Shown: positions 23,950-31,978 of the stretch, in pieces
Position numbering within the stretch: position 1 is the first letter of the stretch
Layout of the letters: every line of letters starts with the position of its first letter
IMG/VR virus record: IMGVR_UViG_3300045116_000451
Location: 1-64,000 of that record
DNA length: 64,000 nucleotides
Origin: a virus
Direction: 5' to 3' (one strand)
Position numbers and translations under genes: made by a program
Notes under the pieces: generated by a model
What the model saw: only the letters and a program-made list of their open reading frames with translations
What the model was told of the DNA's origin: nothing
The model's database searches: none

Positions 23950-25433
23950 CCAGCACCTACACGCTCGCGGGCATCCGCGCTGTGCCGGTGACGATTGGCG
24001 TTACCATGACCGAGCGATCCGGGGTCTCGATCATGGGCATGACCGACGTCGACGCGCGCGAGACGCGCGTGCGCGTGCGCGCTTCCCTGGCGCGCCTCGG
24101 TGTGGACGTGGCCAGCCTCTCGGTCACAGTCATCGCCGATCCGCCCGTCACGTCGGACGCGGCGGCGCTCGATCTGCCGATCGCGTGCGCCGTGCTGGAG
24201 GCGCTCGGCGCCGTGCCGCCCGAGGCGCTGCGCGGCACCGTCATGCTCGGCGGGCTGTCGCTCACCGGCGCGGTGCGACCGATCCGGGGGCTCCTGCCTC
24301 GGCTCATCGGGGCGCGCGAGGCCGGGATGCGGCGGGCCATCGTGCCGGCGGGCAACGCGCGCGAGGCGGGCGCGGTCTCGGGGATCGAAGTGTTCGTCGC
24401 CGAGCACCTGGAGCAGGTGCGCGATCACGTGCGCGGCAAGGCTCTGCTTTCGACCGCGGCGGCGCGGGCCTACGAGGCGAGCGACGAGGCGGCGTTCGAC
24501 CTGGGCGACGTCAAGGGCCAGCACGCCGCGCGGCGAGCGCTCGAAATCGCCGCCGCGGGCGGCCATCACCTTCTCATGCTCGGCCCGCCGGGCGGCAAGA
24601 CGATGCTCGCCCGGCGAATGCCGTCCATTCTGCCGCCCCTCACCTTCGACGAGGCGATCGAGGCGAGCGTGGTTCACTCGGTCGATGGCATCTTGCCTGC
24701 CGACTCGGGCATCGTGCGGTCGCGTCCCTTCCGCGCCCCCCACTACACCGTGAGCGAAGCCGGGCTCGTGGGCGGCGGCGATCCGCCCCGGGCCGGCGAG
24801 GTCTCGCTCGCGCACCACGGCGTGCTGTTCCTCGACGATCTGGCGGAGTTCCGTCGGAGCACGCTCGAACAGTTGCGCGCTCCGCTCCACGACGGGTCCG
24901 TGACCGTCGGCCCGAACCGCGCCCGTGCGACGTTCCCGGCCCGCCCGATGCTCGTGGCGGCCATGAACCCCTGCCCGTGCGGCTACGCGGGAGAGGGGAG
25001 CGGGCGGTGCCGGTGTACCGTCGACGCGGTCACCCGATACCGCGACCGCGCGCTCGGTGCGCTCGGCGATCTGATCGACGCCCGAGTGCGGATCGAGCCG
25101 ACGAGCCCGAGCGCTCTAGCGGCCGCACCCCCGGGCGAGCCGTCGAGCGCTGTGCGAGAGCGCGTGGTGGCCGCGCGCGCGCGGCAGGCAGCCCGGCAGG
25201 ACGGGCAGCTCAACGGGCGCCTCGACCAGGCCGATTTCGAGCGCGTTGCGCCGCTCGACGAGCCCTCGACGCGCATGCTCGCTATCGCGGCGGAGGCCCG
25301 CGCGCTCGACGCCAGCGCCATTGTGCGCGTCCGTCGTGTCGCGCGCACGATCGCGGACCTAGACGGTGTCGAGCACGTGCGCGCCGAGCACGTGGCCGAG
25401 TCGCTCGCCCTCGCGGCCCCGGTTCTCCTGTAG
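23946..25433 (+). CDS. ComM/YifB-family AAA+ (Mg-chelatase-like) protein with altered Walker motifs
   Basis: 495 residues, full family length. N-terminal ChlI domain (about 1-165), AAA+ core (about 185-395) and Mg-chelatase C-terminal domain. The order of family landmarks is intact: KGQHAARRALEIAAAGGHHLL, FRAPHYTVSEAGLVGGG, NPCPCGYAG, CRC, YRDR. However the P-loop is GPPGGKT (213-219), one residue shorter than the usual GPPGSGKT, and Walker B ends LDDL (296-299) where the family has LDEL. ComM promotes branch migration in natural transformation; this copy may be an inactive or retuned relative. Overlaps the preceding Zn-protein gene by 4 nt. Confidence 0.85.
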   Translation: MTSTYTLAGIRAVPVTIGVTMTERSGVSIMGMTDVDARETRVRVRASLARLGVDVASLSVTVIADPPVTSDAAALDLPIACAVLEALGAVPPEALRGTVMLGGLSLTGAVRPIRGLLPRLIGAREAGMRRAIVPAGNAREAGAVSGIEVFVAEHLEQVRDHVRGKALLSTAAARAYEASDEAAFDLGDVKGQHAARRALEIAAAGGHHLLMLGPPGGKTMLARRMPSILPPLTFDEAIEASVVHSVDGILPADSGIVRSRPFRAPHYTVSEAGLVGGGDPPRAGEVSLAHHGVLFLDDLAEFRRSTLEQLRAPLHDGSVTVGPNRARATFPARPMLVAAMNPCPCGYAGEGSGRCRCTVDAVTRYRDRALGALGDLIDARVRIEPTSPSALAAAPPGEPSSAVRERVVAARARQAARQDGQLNGRLDQADFERVAPLDEPSTRMLAIAAEARALDASAIVRVRRVARTIADLDGVEHVRAEHVAESLALAAPVLL

Positions 25434-25441
25434 CCCCCCCC
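25434..25441 (+). repeat. C8 tract before promoter copy 4
   Basis: Eight C directly after the ComM-like stop, 10 nt before TTGCGT. Confidence 0.7.
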
Positions 25442-25450
25442 AAAATTCGC

Positions 25451-25479
25451 TTGCGTTGTGTGCTAGCACGTGCTAGCAC
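25451..25479 (+). promoter_or_regulatory. Palindromic promoter copy 4
   Basis: TTGCGT (25451-25456), 17-nt spacer, TAGCAC (25474-25479); CTAGCACGTGCTAG (25463-25476) is a perfect 14-nt palindrome. The -10 abuts the ATG at 25480, so either that start is wrong or the promoter geometry differs. Confidence 0.55.
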
Positions 25480-27096
25480 ATGTCAGACGCGCACCCGCTC
25501 GCGCGTTTTCGATCGCGCATGCGTAGCTCCTGCCCCCGTCCTAGGTCCGACCGCGCCACGTGGCAACACGTGCTGGCGGTCGAATACGACCTGCCGGCCC
25601 ACGCGGGCGCGGCGAGAATCTGGGCGCGCGTGACGCGGCCGCCGCGCCCGATTCTCACGCCGGGCGCGTACGTCGCCGCCTGCCGGCGCCTTGCGGGCGA
25701 CCGCGTCTACACAGACGTTGTCCTCGACGGCGATCCGCCGTGGCGCCCGCTCGTCGGCTACTCACGCGTTGACGGGCGCCTCGTCGCGGCCGGGTTCGGG
25801 CTCTGCCCGCCACGCCGGTGGGTCGAGTCCGAGCTGGACCGGTTCCTGCGGTTCTGGCGCCGCACGGCGGGCCGGCCCGGGCTGGTTGGTTCCTCGTACA
25901 ATCCGCATTCGCCCGAGGTCACCTACCAGGCGTTGCGCGCCGGCGTGCCCGCGTGGATCGTGGCCTCAGGCGTCCGGCTCACAGGCCGTGACGGGCGCGT
26001 GCACCGAGTGACGCGCTCTAGGCGCCGGCGCCTGCAGGCCATGGCGAGGGCCATGCGCCGCCGCAGTTTCCACCGCTACGGCGTGACGTGGGGCCACGAC
26101 GCGCTACGGGCGATCGGGCGTCTGTCGCCCGAACTACAGGCCGTGGCGGTTTTGTCGGTGCGTCGCGAGCAGGCCGCCCGCAAATTCGCCGCGTGGACCG
26201 TCCGCGCGCGGGACCTGGACTGGCCACGGATAGCCGCGGTCCAGGCCGAGATCCTGGCGAACCCCACTGGCCCCCTCCGGGCCGCGTGGTCTGCCGTCGC
26301 CGACGCAAAAACGCCGCTGGGCGTCCGCGCAACGGCGATGCTCCCCGCGTGGTGCCGGGCCGAGGACGGGACCGTTAAGACGCGCCAGGCGATCGAATGG
26401 TTTGCGCCGGGCTCGCGCTGCGTCTCGCTCGCGCGCGCGGTGCGTCTCGCGCGCGGCGAAACGCCCGCCGAGATCGCAGGCGGGCTGCTCAGCGAGGCGG
26501 ACGCCGCGCGCTGGATCGCCTCGGAGCTGGATCCGGCGGAATGGCTCGCGGCCGAGATCGCGTCGGGCCTGCCGTCGGTCCGGGATCGCGAGCGAGTTCT
26601 GGACGAGCGTGGCCCGCGGCTCCTAGCGTGGCTGCGGGCAGTCGACCTGGCCGGCGGGTTGCCGGCGCTGTCGGCCGAACGCGTCCTGTCGAACCCGCAG
26701 GGCGAGCGGTTCCGGGTGCGGTACCTGGAGCAGCTCAGCACGTTCGAGCAGGCGCTGTACGTAGATTCGACGGAGCGCAACCCGGACGTGCTATTTGCCC
26801 GCGCGTTTGACTGGGGTTCGTGGCAGGCGCGCAACCTGCGTCCAGTCGAATCGCCCGCGCAGGAGGTGATGGAGCTGCGGGCGCGCGTGCAAATAGCGCG
26901 CGAGGCAGTAGCACAGCTGCTCGACGATTTGCGCGCCGGTCGCGCGCGCAGTCGAGACCTCGACGCCGCGCGCAGGGCGCTCGACGCGCTCGACAATGCC
27001 GCGCCGGGTGACGTGGTGCTCGTGCGCGTCACGCCCCCGGCTCGCCCCGGCTCCGAACCCCCCCGCAGAAAAATCGTCCTGCGGGAGACAGATTGA
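25480..27096 (+). CDS. Large hypothetical protein
   Basis: 538 residues from ATG 25480; ATG 25519 (MRSSCPRPR) is an alternative that leaves a normal leader. The protein is Arg-rich with many Trp, organised in at least two alpha/beta regions (about 30-190 and 200-430) and a C-terminal helix plus basic tail. No catalytic motif recognised. It is the sole gene of its transcription unit between palindromic promoters 4 and 5. Confidence 0.6.
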   Translation: MSDAHPLARFRSRMRSSCPRPRSDRATWQHVLAVEYDLPAHAGAARIWARVTRPPRPILTPGAYVAACRRLAGDRVYTDVVLDGDPPWRPLVGYSRVDGRLVAAGFGLCPPRRWVESELDRFLRFWRRTAGRPGLVGSSYNPHSPEVTYQALRAGVPAWIVASGVRLTGRDGRVHRVTRSRRRRLQAMARAMRRRSFHRYGVTWGHDALRAIGRLSPELQAVAVLSVRREQAARKFAAWTVRARDLDWPRIAAVQAEILANPTGPLRAAWSAVADAKTPLGVRATAMLPAWCRAEDGTVKTRQAIEWFAPGSRCVSLARAVRLARGETPAEIAGGLLSEADAARWIASELDPAEWLAAEIASGLPSVRDRERVLDERGPRLLAWLRAVDLAGGLPALSAERVLSNPQGERFRVRYLEQLSTFEQALYVDSTERNPDVLFARAFDWGSWQARNLRPVESPAQEVMELRARVQIAREAVAQLLDDLRAGRARSRDLDAARRALDALDNAAPGDVVLVRVTPPARPGSEPPRRKIVLRETD

Positions 27097-27098
27097 AC

Positions 27099-27126
27099 TT
27101 GCGCCGCGTATACGCGGTGCTATCGT
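27099..27126 (+). promoter_or_regulatory. Palindromic promoter copy 5 (variant operator)
   Basis: TTGCGC (27099-27104), 16-nt spacer, TATCGT (27121-27126), with a different perfect palindrome CCGCGTATACGCGG (27104-27117). Followed by hairpin GCCCGC-ACGGC-GCGGGC (27134-27150) and AGGAGGTGA. Confidence 0.65.
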
Positions 27127-27171
27127 AGGCCATGCCCGCACGGCGCGGGCGCTGAACACCAGGAGGTGACC

Positions 27172-28743
27172 ATGTCCGAGAAACAGACCACCCGCCCCGC
27201 CATGGCGTCGGCGCTCATCCGCGCGAGGATTCGCGCGGTGCCGCTCGTGGCCGTGCGCACGGCGGACCAACCCGCCGCTGTGCGGGTGCTCACGGCGGCG
27301 CTGCTCGAAAGCGCCGTCGAGCGCGACGAGCCCCCGCCCGGGATCGTCGTGCATGACCCGGTGCGAGGGTTCGCGCCGGGCACCACCGCCGGAGCGGCCG
27401 GCCAGGCCGCGCAGGAGGCGATTGCGGCCATGCTCGGGGACCTCGACCCGAGCATGAGCGCCGACCCCGTTACCGCGCTCACAATGGCGGCCGCCGCGCC
27501 GCCGGACACCGTCGTGATCATGATGGCCGGTGACCGCGCGCTCGGCGAGCCGCGCCCGGCGCTGGCGGCCCTCCTGCTCCGGGACCGCTACGCCGCCGGG
27601 CGGTCCACGCTCGTTGTGCTCGGCGCGTCCTGGAGCCCCGCGGCCGAGCTTGGCTCGGACGTGTACGTGCTGGACGACGAGCCGCCAGAGACGCCCGAGC
27701 GGCGCTCGACGGTCGAGCGCCTCGTGGCCGATGCGAAACTCAGAGCGGACACGGCAACGATCGAGTCCGCATGCGGGTTCACTCGGGGGCTGAGCCGGTT
27801 CGCGGTCGAGCAGACCGTGAGCCTCGCCCTCAACGGAAAGGGGCTGCGCTTGGACGTGCTCGCGCGCGTCTGGCGCGAGGCGATCGACCGCACGCCCGGG
27901 CTCCGAGTGGAGTCCACGGGCTCCGGGGACGCCGAGTCCGTCGCCGGGCTCGCCGCGCTCCAGGCGCACGCCGCCCGCGTCACGAGCGGCCGCGCCCGCC
28001 CCGATGTTGTCGTGTGGATCGATGAGATCGAGAAGGCGCTGGCCGGCTCGTCCGGCGCCGTCGCCGACAGTTCCGGCGCCTCGCAAGCCGTGCTCGGATC
28101 CATCCTGACTGCGATGGAGCAGTCCGGGGCCGAGGGCATGATCCTCGTCGGCCCGCCCGGGACCGGGAAAAGCCTGTCCGCGCGCGTGATGGGCGCGGCC
28201 GCGGGCGTGCCCGTGATCCAGCTCGACCCCGGGCGAATCAAAGGGTCGCTCGTCGGGCAGACCGAGGCGCAAGCGGCGGCCGCCATGGCCGCGCTACGGG
28301 CCATGGGCGGCCGCTGCTACTGGGTCGCAACGAGCAACGGCCTGGCGACCGTGCCGCCCGAGCTGCTCCGCCGGTTCACGGACGGCGTGTGGTTCGTGGA
28401 CCTGCCCGCGCCCGACGAACGCGCCGCGTTGTGGCGCTTGTACCTGGACCGGTGGGATCTCCAGGACGAGATGCCCGCGTCGAGCGCCGACGTCGGCTAC
28501 AGCGGCGCCGACGTGCGCAACGTGTGCCGCACGGCGTGGCGGGACGGCGTCTCCGTCGCCGCCGTGATGGCGAGTTACGTGCCCGCCTCGAACGCGGCGC
28601 GCGATCGGATCGAGGCCCTGCGGCGCGGTGCCGTGGGCGCCTATCGATCGGCGTCCTACACGGGCGCCTACAGGATGCCGGTGGCGGAGCCGGCGAGTCA
28701 GCCGGCGACGGGCCGGAAACTGCAGCTAGGACGGGAGGGCTGA
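27172..28743 (+). CDS. Ycf46-like AAA+ ATPase with Walker B segment before the P-loop
   Basis: 523 residues from ATG 27172 after AGGAGGTGA. The N-terminal half (about 1-270) has the layout of the degenerate N-domain of Ycf46-type ATPases. Then VVWIDEIEKA (Walker B-like, Asp284-Glu285) precedes, rather than follows, the P-loop GPPGTGKS (327-334); the chain continues with KGSLVGQTEAQ, sensor-1 region ATSN (386-389) and ELLRRF (arginine finger, 397-402). The order is therefore permuted relative to classical AAA+. It is followed by DUF1257- and DUF2997-like genes, a recurrent partnership. Confidence 0.8.
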   Translation: MSEKQTTRPAMASALIRARIRAVPLVAVRTADQPAAVRVLTAALLESAVERDEPPPGIVVHDPVRGFAPGTTAGAAGQAAQEAIAAMLGDLDPSMSADPVTALTMAAAAPPDTVVIMMAGDRALGEPRPALAALLLRDRYAAGRSTLVVLGASWSPAAELGSDVYVLDDEPPETPERRSTVERLVADAKLRADTATIESACGFTRGLSRFAVEQTVSLALNGKGLRLDVLARVWREAIDRTPGLRVESTGSGDAESVAGLAALQAHAARVTSGRARPDVVVWIDEIEKALAGSSGAVADSSGASQAVLGSILTAMEQSGAEGMILVGPPGTGKSLSARVMGAAAGVPVIQLDPGRIKGSLVGQTEAQAAAAMAALRAMGGRCYWVATSNGLATVPPELLRRFTDGVWFVDLPAPDERAALWRLYLDRWDLQDEMPASSADVGYSGADVRNVCRTAWRDGVSVAAVMASYVPASNAARDRIEALRRGAVGAYRSASYTGAYRMPVAEPASQPATGRKLQLGREG

Positions 28744-28746
28744 GAC

Positions 28747-29094
28747 ATGCCGTGCAGCACTCGCTACGAAACCACGTCCATGGACGTGGCGAACATGAAC
28801 AGAACGCGCCTCGCGTCCGCGCTCGCGGACGCGGGGTGGAGCGTGAGCCACGACACCCACGCGGGGACGCTCACCGCGTGGTCCAAGGGCGGCGCGCGCC
28901 TGATGATCGACTCGCAGGGGGCACGGGTCGAAACGTCGGCCTACACCGACACCCCCGCCGCCGTCCAGACCGCGATTGCGCGCGCGTACGCGCTGCGCAC
29001 CGTGGCCGAGGTGGCCAAGCGCTTCGGGTTGCGGCAGACCGCCGCGCCCCAGACAACGAACAACGGCGCGACCCGCGTGCGCCTCACGAGGTGA
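28747..29094 (+). CDS. DUF1257 (Ycf35)-like protein
   Basis: 115 residues. YETTSMDVANMNRTRLASALADAGW is close to the start of DUF1257/Ycf35 proteins, and the following strands (GTLTAWSKG, ARLMIDSQGARVETSAY) plus a late AYALRTVAEVAKRFG helix fit that fold. DUF1257 genes often lie beside a Ycf46-type AAA+ ATPase and DUF2997, as here. Function unknown. Confidence 0.65.
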   Translation: MPCSTRYETTSMDVANMNRTRLASALADAGWSVSHDTHAGTLTAWSKGGARLMIDSQGARVETSAYTDTPAAVQTAIARAYALRTVAEVAKRFGLRQTAAPQTTNNGATRVRLTR

Positions 29095-29096
29095 CT

Positions 29097-29363
29097 ATGT
29101 GCCAGTCCGTGAAGGGGCCCCTGGCCCCGAATACCCTCGACGTCGTGATTCTGCCAGACGGCAGGATCCGAATCGAAACCGGCTCGTTCGCCGGTGCCTC
29201 GCACACCAGCGCAAACGCGTTTCTCGCCGCGCTGGTGAAAGAGCTGGGCGTGTCGATCGAGCGGCGCGAGCCGCTCGCGCACACCCACGCTCACGAGCAC
29301 GCTCACGAGCACGAGCACCAACACGCGGGCACGGGCTCGCACGGAGGGCACGACCATGGCTGA
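29097..29363 (+). CDS. DUF2997-like protein with His-rich tail
   Basis: 88 residues from ATG 29097. LDVVILPDGRIRIETGSFAG, then SANAFLAALVKELG, resembles DUF2997, the usual third partner of the AAA+/DUF1257 set. Residues 62-88 add ten or more histidines (HTHAHEHAHEHEHQHAG...HGGHDHG), a likely Ni/Zn-binding tail not part of the core family. Overlaps the next gene by 8 nt. Confidence 0.65.
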   Translation: MCQSVKGPLAPNTLDVVILPDGRIRIETGSFAGASHTSANAFLAALVKELGVSIERREPLAHTHAHEHAHEHEHQHAGTGSHGGHDHG

Positions 29364-30924
29364 CACCGGAACGCTCGGACTGCCCGTTTCGTCGCAGCCC
29401 CCGACCGAGCCCGAGGCGCGCGCCGCGGGAGCGCTCGCCGCGAACGGAGCCCGATTCGACTCGGCCGAACGCCTGGAAATCTCGCGCGTGGTCCTGGCCG
29501 CGTTCGACGCGCCCGCGGCAACGCGCGGGGCCATCGTGGGCGCGCTCGACGTCGCGGCCGACGCGGCCACCTCGATCCGAGTCGGCGGGGTCTACTCGTC
29601 GGCGGCCGCGTTCGTGCGTGACCTGCCGCGCACCACGCGCCCGGTCGCGCGGGCTCTGCTCGTCGCCTGGACCGAGGGGGCGACGGTGCAGGCGCCCGCG
29701 CCCGCGCCCGAGCCCGAGGACGACGGGTTCGAGCCGGAGCCGGCACCGGAGCCGGTGACCGACGCGCCGCCCTCGGTCGAGGCTCCTGCTCCCGCCGCTA
29801 CGGTGCCGGAGCCCGTCGCGGCTGCGCCCGCGCCCGAGCCCGTGGTTGCCCCGCCCCCTCCCCCGCCCCCGGCTCCCGAACCGGTGATGGAGGCCGCTCC
29901 GGCCCCCACGCCGGTGCCCCCGGAACCCGTTGTGGAGCCCGAGCCCGTTCCGCTCCCGGCTCCCGAGCCCGAGCCGGACCTGTCGGATCTGCCGGCCGAC
30001 GCTCTGCGGGCCGTCGAGCAGGTCGAGGATCCGCTGGCGAAATGCCGGTGGCTCGTGCTGTCGTTCGACCGGCTCGGCCGATCGCGACAGGTGCGCGGCT
30101 ACGACGTGGACGTCACGGCGAACGGCGAGGACGTGGACGCGAGGCAGCTCGCCATGTCCAAAAAAATCCTTGACGTTAAACAGTCTAGGGCAATCGGATC
30201 GGCGGACTGCGGCCTGCGCGCGCAGCTGCGCGACGAGTACGCGTTGACCGCGGTGGGGGGCATGTACGCGATTCCCGTGCGCCTCATGTCCGCCGTCCAC
30301 GATCGCCTGACCGAGCATCGCGAACGACGCGGGAGGCTAGTTGCCGCGTTCCGCGAGGCCTACGCGGCGTCCATAGAGGCCGACCGCACGCGGCTCGGCG
30401 CGCTGTTCCGCGAGGCGGACTACCCCGCCGTTGAGGACGCGTGCAATGCGTTCGCCATGGCGTGGACGTGGCGGAGGCTCGACGGCGCGAGCGATGAGGA
30501 CCTCACCGACGCCATGGCCGCCGAGCAGCGGGAGCAGCTCGCGGCCGACTACGCCCGCCAGCGAGCCGAGGTCGTGGCCGGGCTACGGGCCATGTTTGCG
30601 AAGCTCGCGGAGGAACTGCGCGAGCGGCTCACGGCCGAGCGCGAGGCAGGCAAGGGGGCCATTTTCCGCGACGAGCGGGTCGAGAAACTGCGGCGTTTCG
30701 TCGGGCTGTTCGCGGAGCGCGACGTGGGCGATCCAGCCCTCGCGGACGAGGTCGCGCGCGTTGGGCGAGCGCTCGACGGCGTGGACGCGGACGACCTGCG
30801 CCGGGACGACTCGCTCCGGCGGACCACGGCCGAGACGCTCGCGAGCGTGACGGCCGCGGTAGCCACGTTCGAGACGGGAGCGGCGCCCCGGCGCAGGATG
30901 CGCCTTCGCCCCGAGGACGAGTGA
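29356..30924 (+). CDS. DUF3150-like protein with Pro/Ala/Glu-rich linker
   Basis: 522 residues. About residues 1-115 form a helical domain, 116-205 a repetitive Pro/Ala/Glu/Val linker (AP, EPEP, PPPPP runs), and 206-522 a helical domain with MSKKILDVKQ, ALRAQLRDEYAL-type segments and VGGMYAIP resembling DUF3150, a family encoded near MoxR/CobS-type AAA+ ATPases in phages. Two later charged coiled coils. Probably works with the AAA+ protein two genes upstream. The DUF assignment is tentative. Confidence 0.6.
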   Translation: MADTGTLGLPVSSQPPTEPEARAAGALAANGARFDSAERLEISRVVLAAFDAPAATRGAIVGALDVAADAATSIRVGGVYSSAAAFVRDLPRTTRPVARALLVAWTEGATVQAPAPAPEPEDDGFEPEPAPEPVTDAPPSVEAPAPAATVPEPVAAAPAPEPVVAPPPPPPPAPEPVMEAAPAPTPVPPEPVVEPEPVPLPAPEPEPDLSDLPADALRAVEQVEDPLAKCRWLVLSFDRLGRSRQVRGYDVDVTANGEDVDARQLAMSKKILDVKQSRAIGSADCGLRAQLRDEYALTAVGGMYAIPVRLMSAVHDRLTEHRERRGRLVAAFREAYAASIEADRTRLGALFREADYPAVEDACNAFAMAWTWRRLDGASDEDLTDAMAAEQREQLAADYARQRAEVVAGLRAMFAKLAEELRERLTAEREAGKGAIFRDERVEKLRRFVGLFAERDVGDPALADEVARVGRALDGVDADDLRRDDSLRRTTAETLASVTAAVATFETGAAPRRRMRLRPEDE

Positions 30925-30932
30925 GGGGCTCT

Positions 30933-30962
30933 GCCCGGGTCGGTGTGACAGCCGGCCCGGGC
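30933..30962 (+). terminator. Hairpin after the AAA+ operon
   Basis: GCCCGGG (30933-30939) pairs with CCCGGGC (30956-30962), with an inner TCGG/CCGG extension. May be terminator or 5' leader of the gene at 31010. Confidence 0.45.
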
Positions 30963-31009
30963 GCTGGGGCGCATGGTGCGTCCTCGTTACGTACTGCGGA
31001 GGTAGGAGC

Positions 31010-31246
31010 ATGAATTTCGCGAATATTGAGCATTGGCTGGGGCACTTCTGTCCGCATCCGGGCGGCGAGTGCGATCTACTGGTCGAGCGCGACCACACGT
31101 CCGCCGCAGTTCCGTGGACGGTGAGCGTGCGATCGGACATGGGGCGCACGTTCGGAGTGGGGGCCTCGCTAGCCGAGGCGCTCGCGAACCTGGACGCGCA
31201 GCTCGGGACGAGGTTCCCGATCGGAAAGCGGGAGACCGAGCGATGA
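31010..31246 (+). CDS. Hypothetical small protein, paralogue of next gene
   Basis: 78 residues with GGAGGTAGGAG upstream. The C-terminal half (SLAEALANLDAQLG) parallels the next gene (TLANALADLNAYLG), and both have an N-terminal W-x-x-x-F segment, so the pair probably arose by duplication. Stop overlaps the next ATG. Confidence 0.6.
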   Translation: MNFANIEHWLGHFCPHPGGECDLLVERDHTSAAVPWTVSVRSDMGRTFGVGASLAEALANLDAQLGTRFPIGKRETER

Positions 31247-31521
31247 GGTACACGTGGATTGACAAGTACCTGGCCACGTTCGGGTGCGAGGTGCGCGTCG
31301 AACGCACGTCCGTCCATCGCGCTGTGCGGTGGTGGTCGAGCGTGCCTGCCAACGGAGAGGCTACATTCGGAGCCGACGGATTCGAGGTTGAGGAAAAGTC
31401 CGTAGTCTGGAAGATAAGCGTGCCCAGCGGTCACGAGCGGGTGACATACTCGGGCGAAACGCTCGCCAATGCGCTCGCGGACCTGAACGCGTATCTGGGC
31501 TGCAAATTGGCTACGATTTAG
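31243..31521 (+). CDS. Hypothetical small protein, paralogue of previous gene
   Basis: 92 residues from ATG 31243 (ATGA overlap). Beta-rich (VRWWSSVP, EKSVVWKISVPSG) with the C-terminal ALADLNAYLG helix shared with its neighbour. Unknown function. Confidence 0.6.
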   Translation: MRYTWIDKYLATFGCEVRVERTSVHRAVRWWSSVPANGEATFGADGFEVEEKSVVWKISVPSGHERVTYSGETLANALADLNAYLGCKLATI

Positions 31522-31528
31522 GGTGTGA

Positions 31529-31577
31529 CCCCGGCCACGTGGCCGGGGAATCGGGCGCCCGGCCCCGGAAGCCGGGC
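31529..31577 (+). promoter_or_regulatory. Double-hairpin leader
   Basis: Stem 1 CCCCGGCC-ACGT-GGCCGGGG (31529-31548, 8 bp) and stem 2 GCCCGGC-loop-GCCGGGC (31557-31577, 7 bp), immediately followed by AGGAGGA and the ATG at 31589. Confidence 0.6.
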
Positions 31578-31588
31578 AGGAGGACAAC

Positions 31589-31978
31589 ATGGCAATCAAT
31601 ACGCACAACGGAGACGGTAACGTGGAGGCGTTCGGGATCTACGCCCCGCATTGGGTGTGGGTCGCGCTCGGGGCAACGCCCGACTGGTGCGGCGGGAGGT
31701 TCCGGTGGGACGAGCGGGCATTCGCGGCCGCTGGCGCGGCGATCGAAATCGCCCGCGCCGAGCTGAAGAACGGGGCGACCGACGCGGCTATCCTCACGCG
31801 CGCCATGCGCATCCGACGCCGGGAGGCCAGCATCGATCGCGCCGTGGACGCGGTGCAGTCCCTCGGCGACGCGCTTCGTCGGGGCGTCCCCGTGCGCGTG
31901 AGCGGCGAGGTGACCCACGAGCTTGCGCATGCGATCGGACATGTGTTGACCACGACGTGCGAGGAGGTGGAATCATGA
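31589..31978 (+). CDS. Hypothetical protein
   Basis: 129 residues. Trp-rich N-terminus (HWVWVALGATPDW) then Ala-rich helices (AAIEIARAELKNGA). Contains HELAHAIGH near the C-terminus but lacks surrounding peptidase features. Coupled to the next gene by ATGA. Confidence 0.55.
   Translation: MAINTHNGDGNVEAFGIYAPHWVWVALGATPDWCGGRFRWDERAFAAAGAAIEIARAELKNGATDAAILTRAMRIRRREASIDRAVDAVQSLGDALRRGVPVRVSGEVTHELAHAIGHVLTTTCEEVES

Noticed and set aside
25480-25519. Using the perfect palindrome promoter to prove the ATG at 25480
   Set aside because: The -10 abuts that ATG, leaving no room for a transcription start, so the start remains ambiguous.
23201-25633. 810-residue rightward open frame
   Set aside because: Runs through promoter copy 3 and the whole ComM-like gene in another frame; Arg/Ala-rich shadow.
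26791-28272. 493-residue leftward open frame
   Set aside because: Antisense to the AAA+ gene, which carries P-loop and sensor motifs.
28389-29363. Long frame (324 residues) covering the DUF2997-like gene
   Set aside because: Its upstream part is a shadow of the AAA+ and DUF1257-like genes; the short gene from ATG 29097 is the conserved part.
31589-31978. HELAHAIGH as a metalloprotease site
   Set aside because: Near the end of a 129-residue protein with no fold support and no proper third ligand spacing; probably coincidental.
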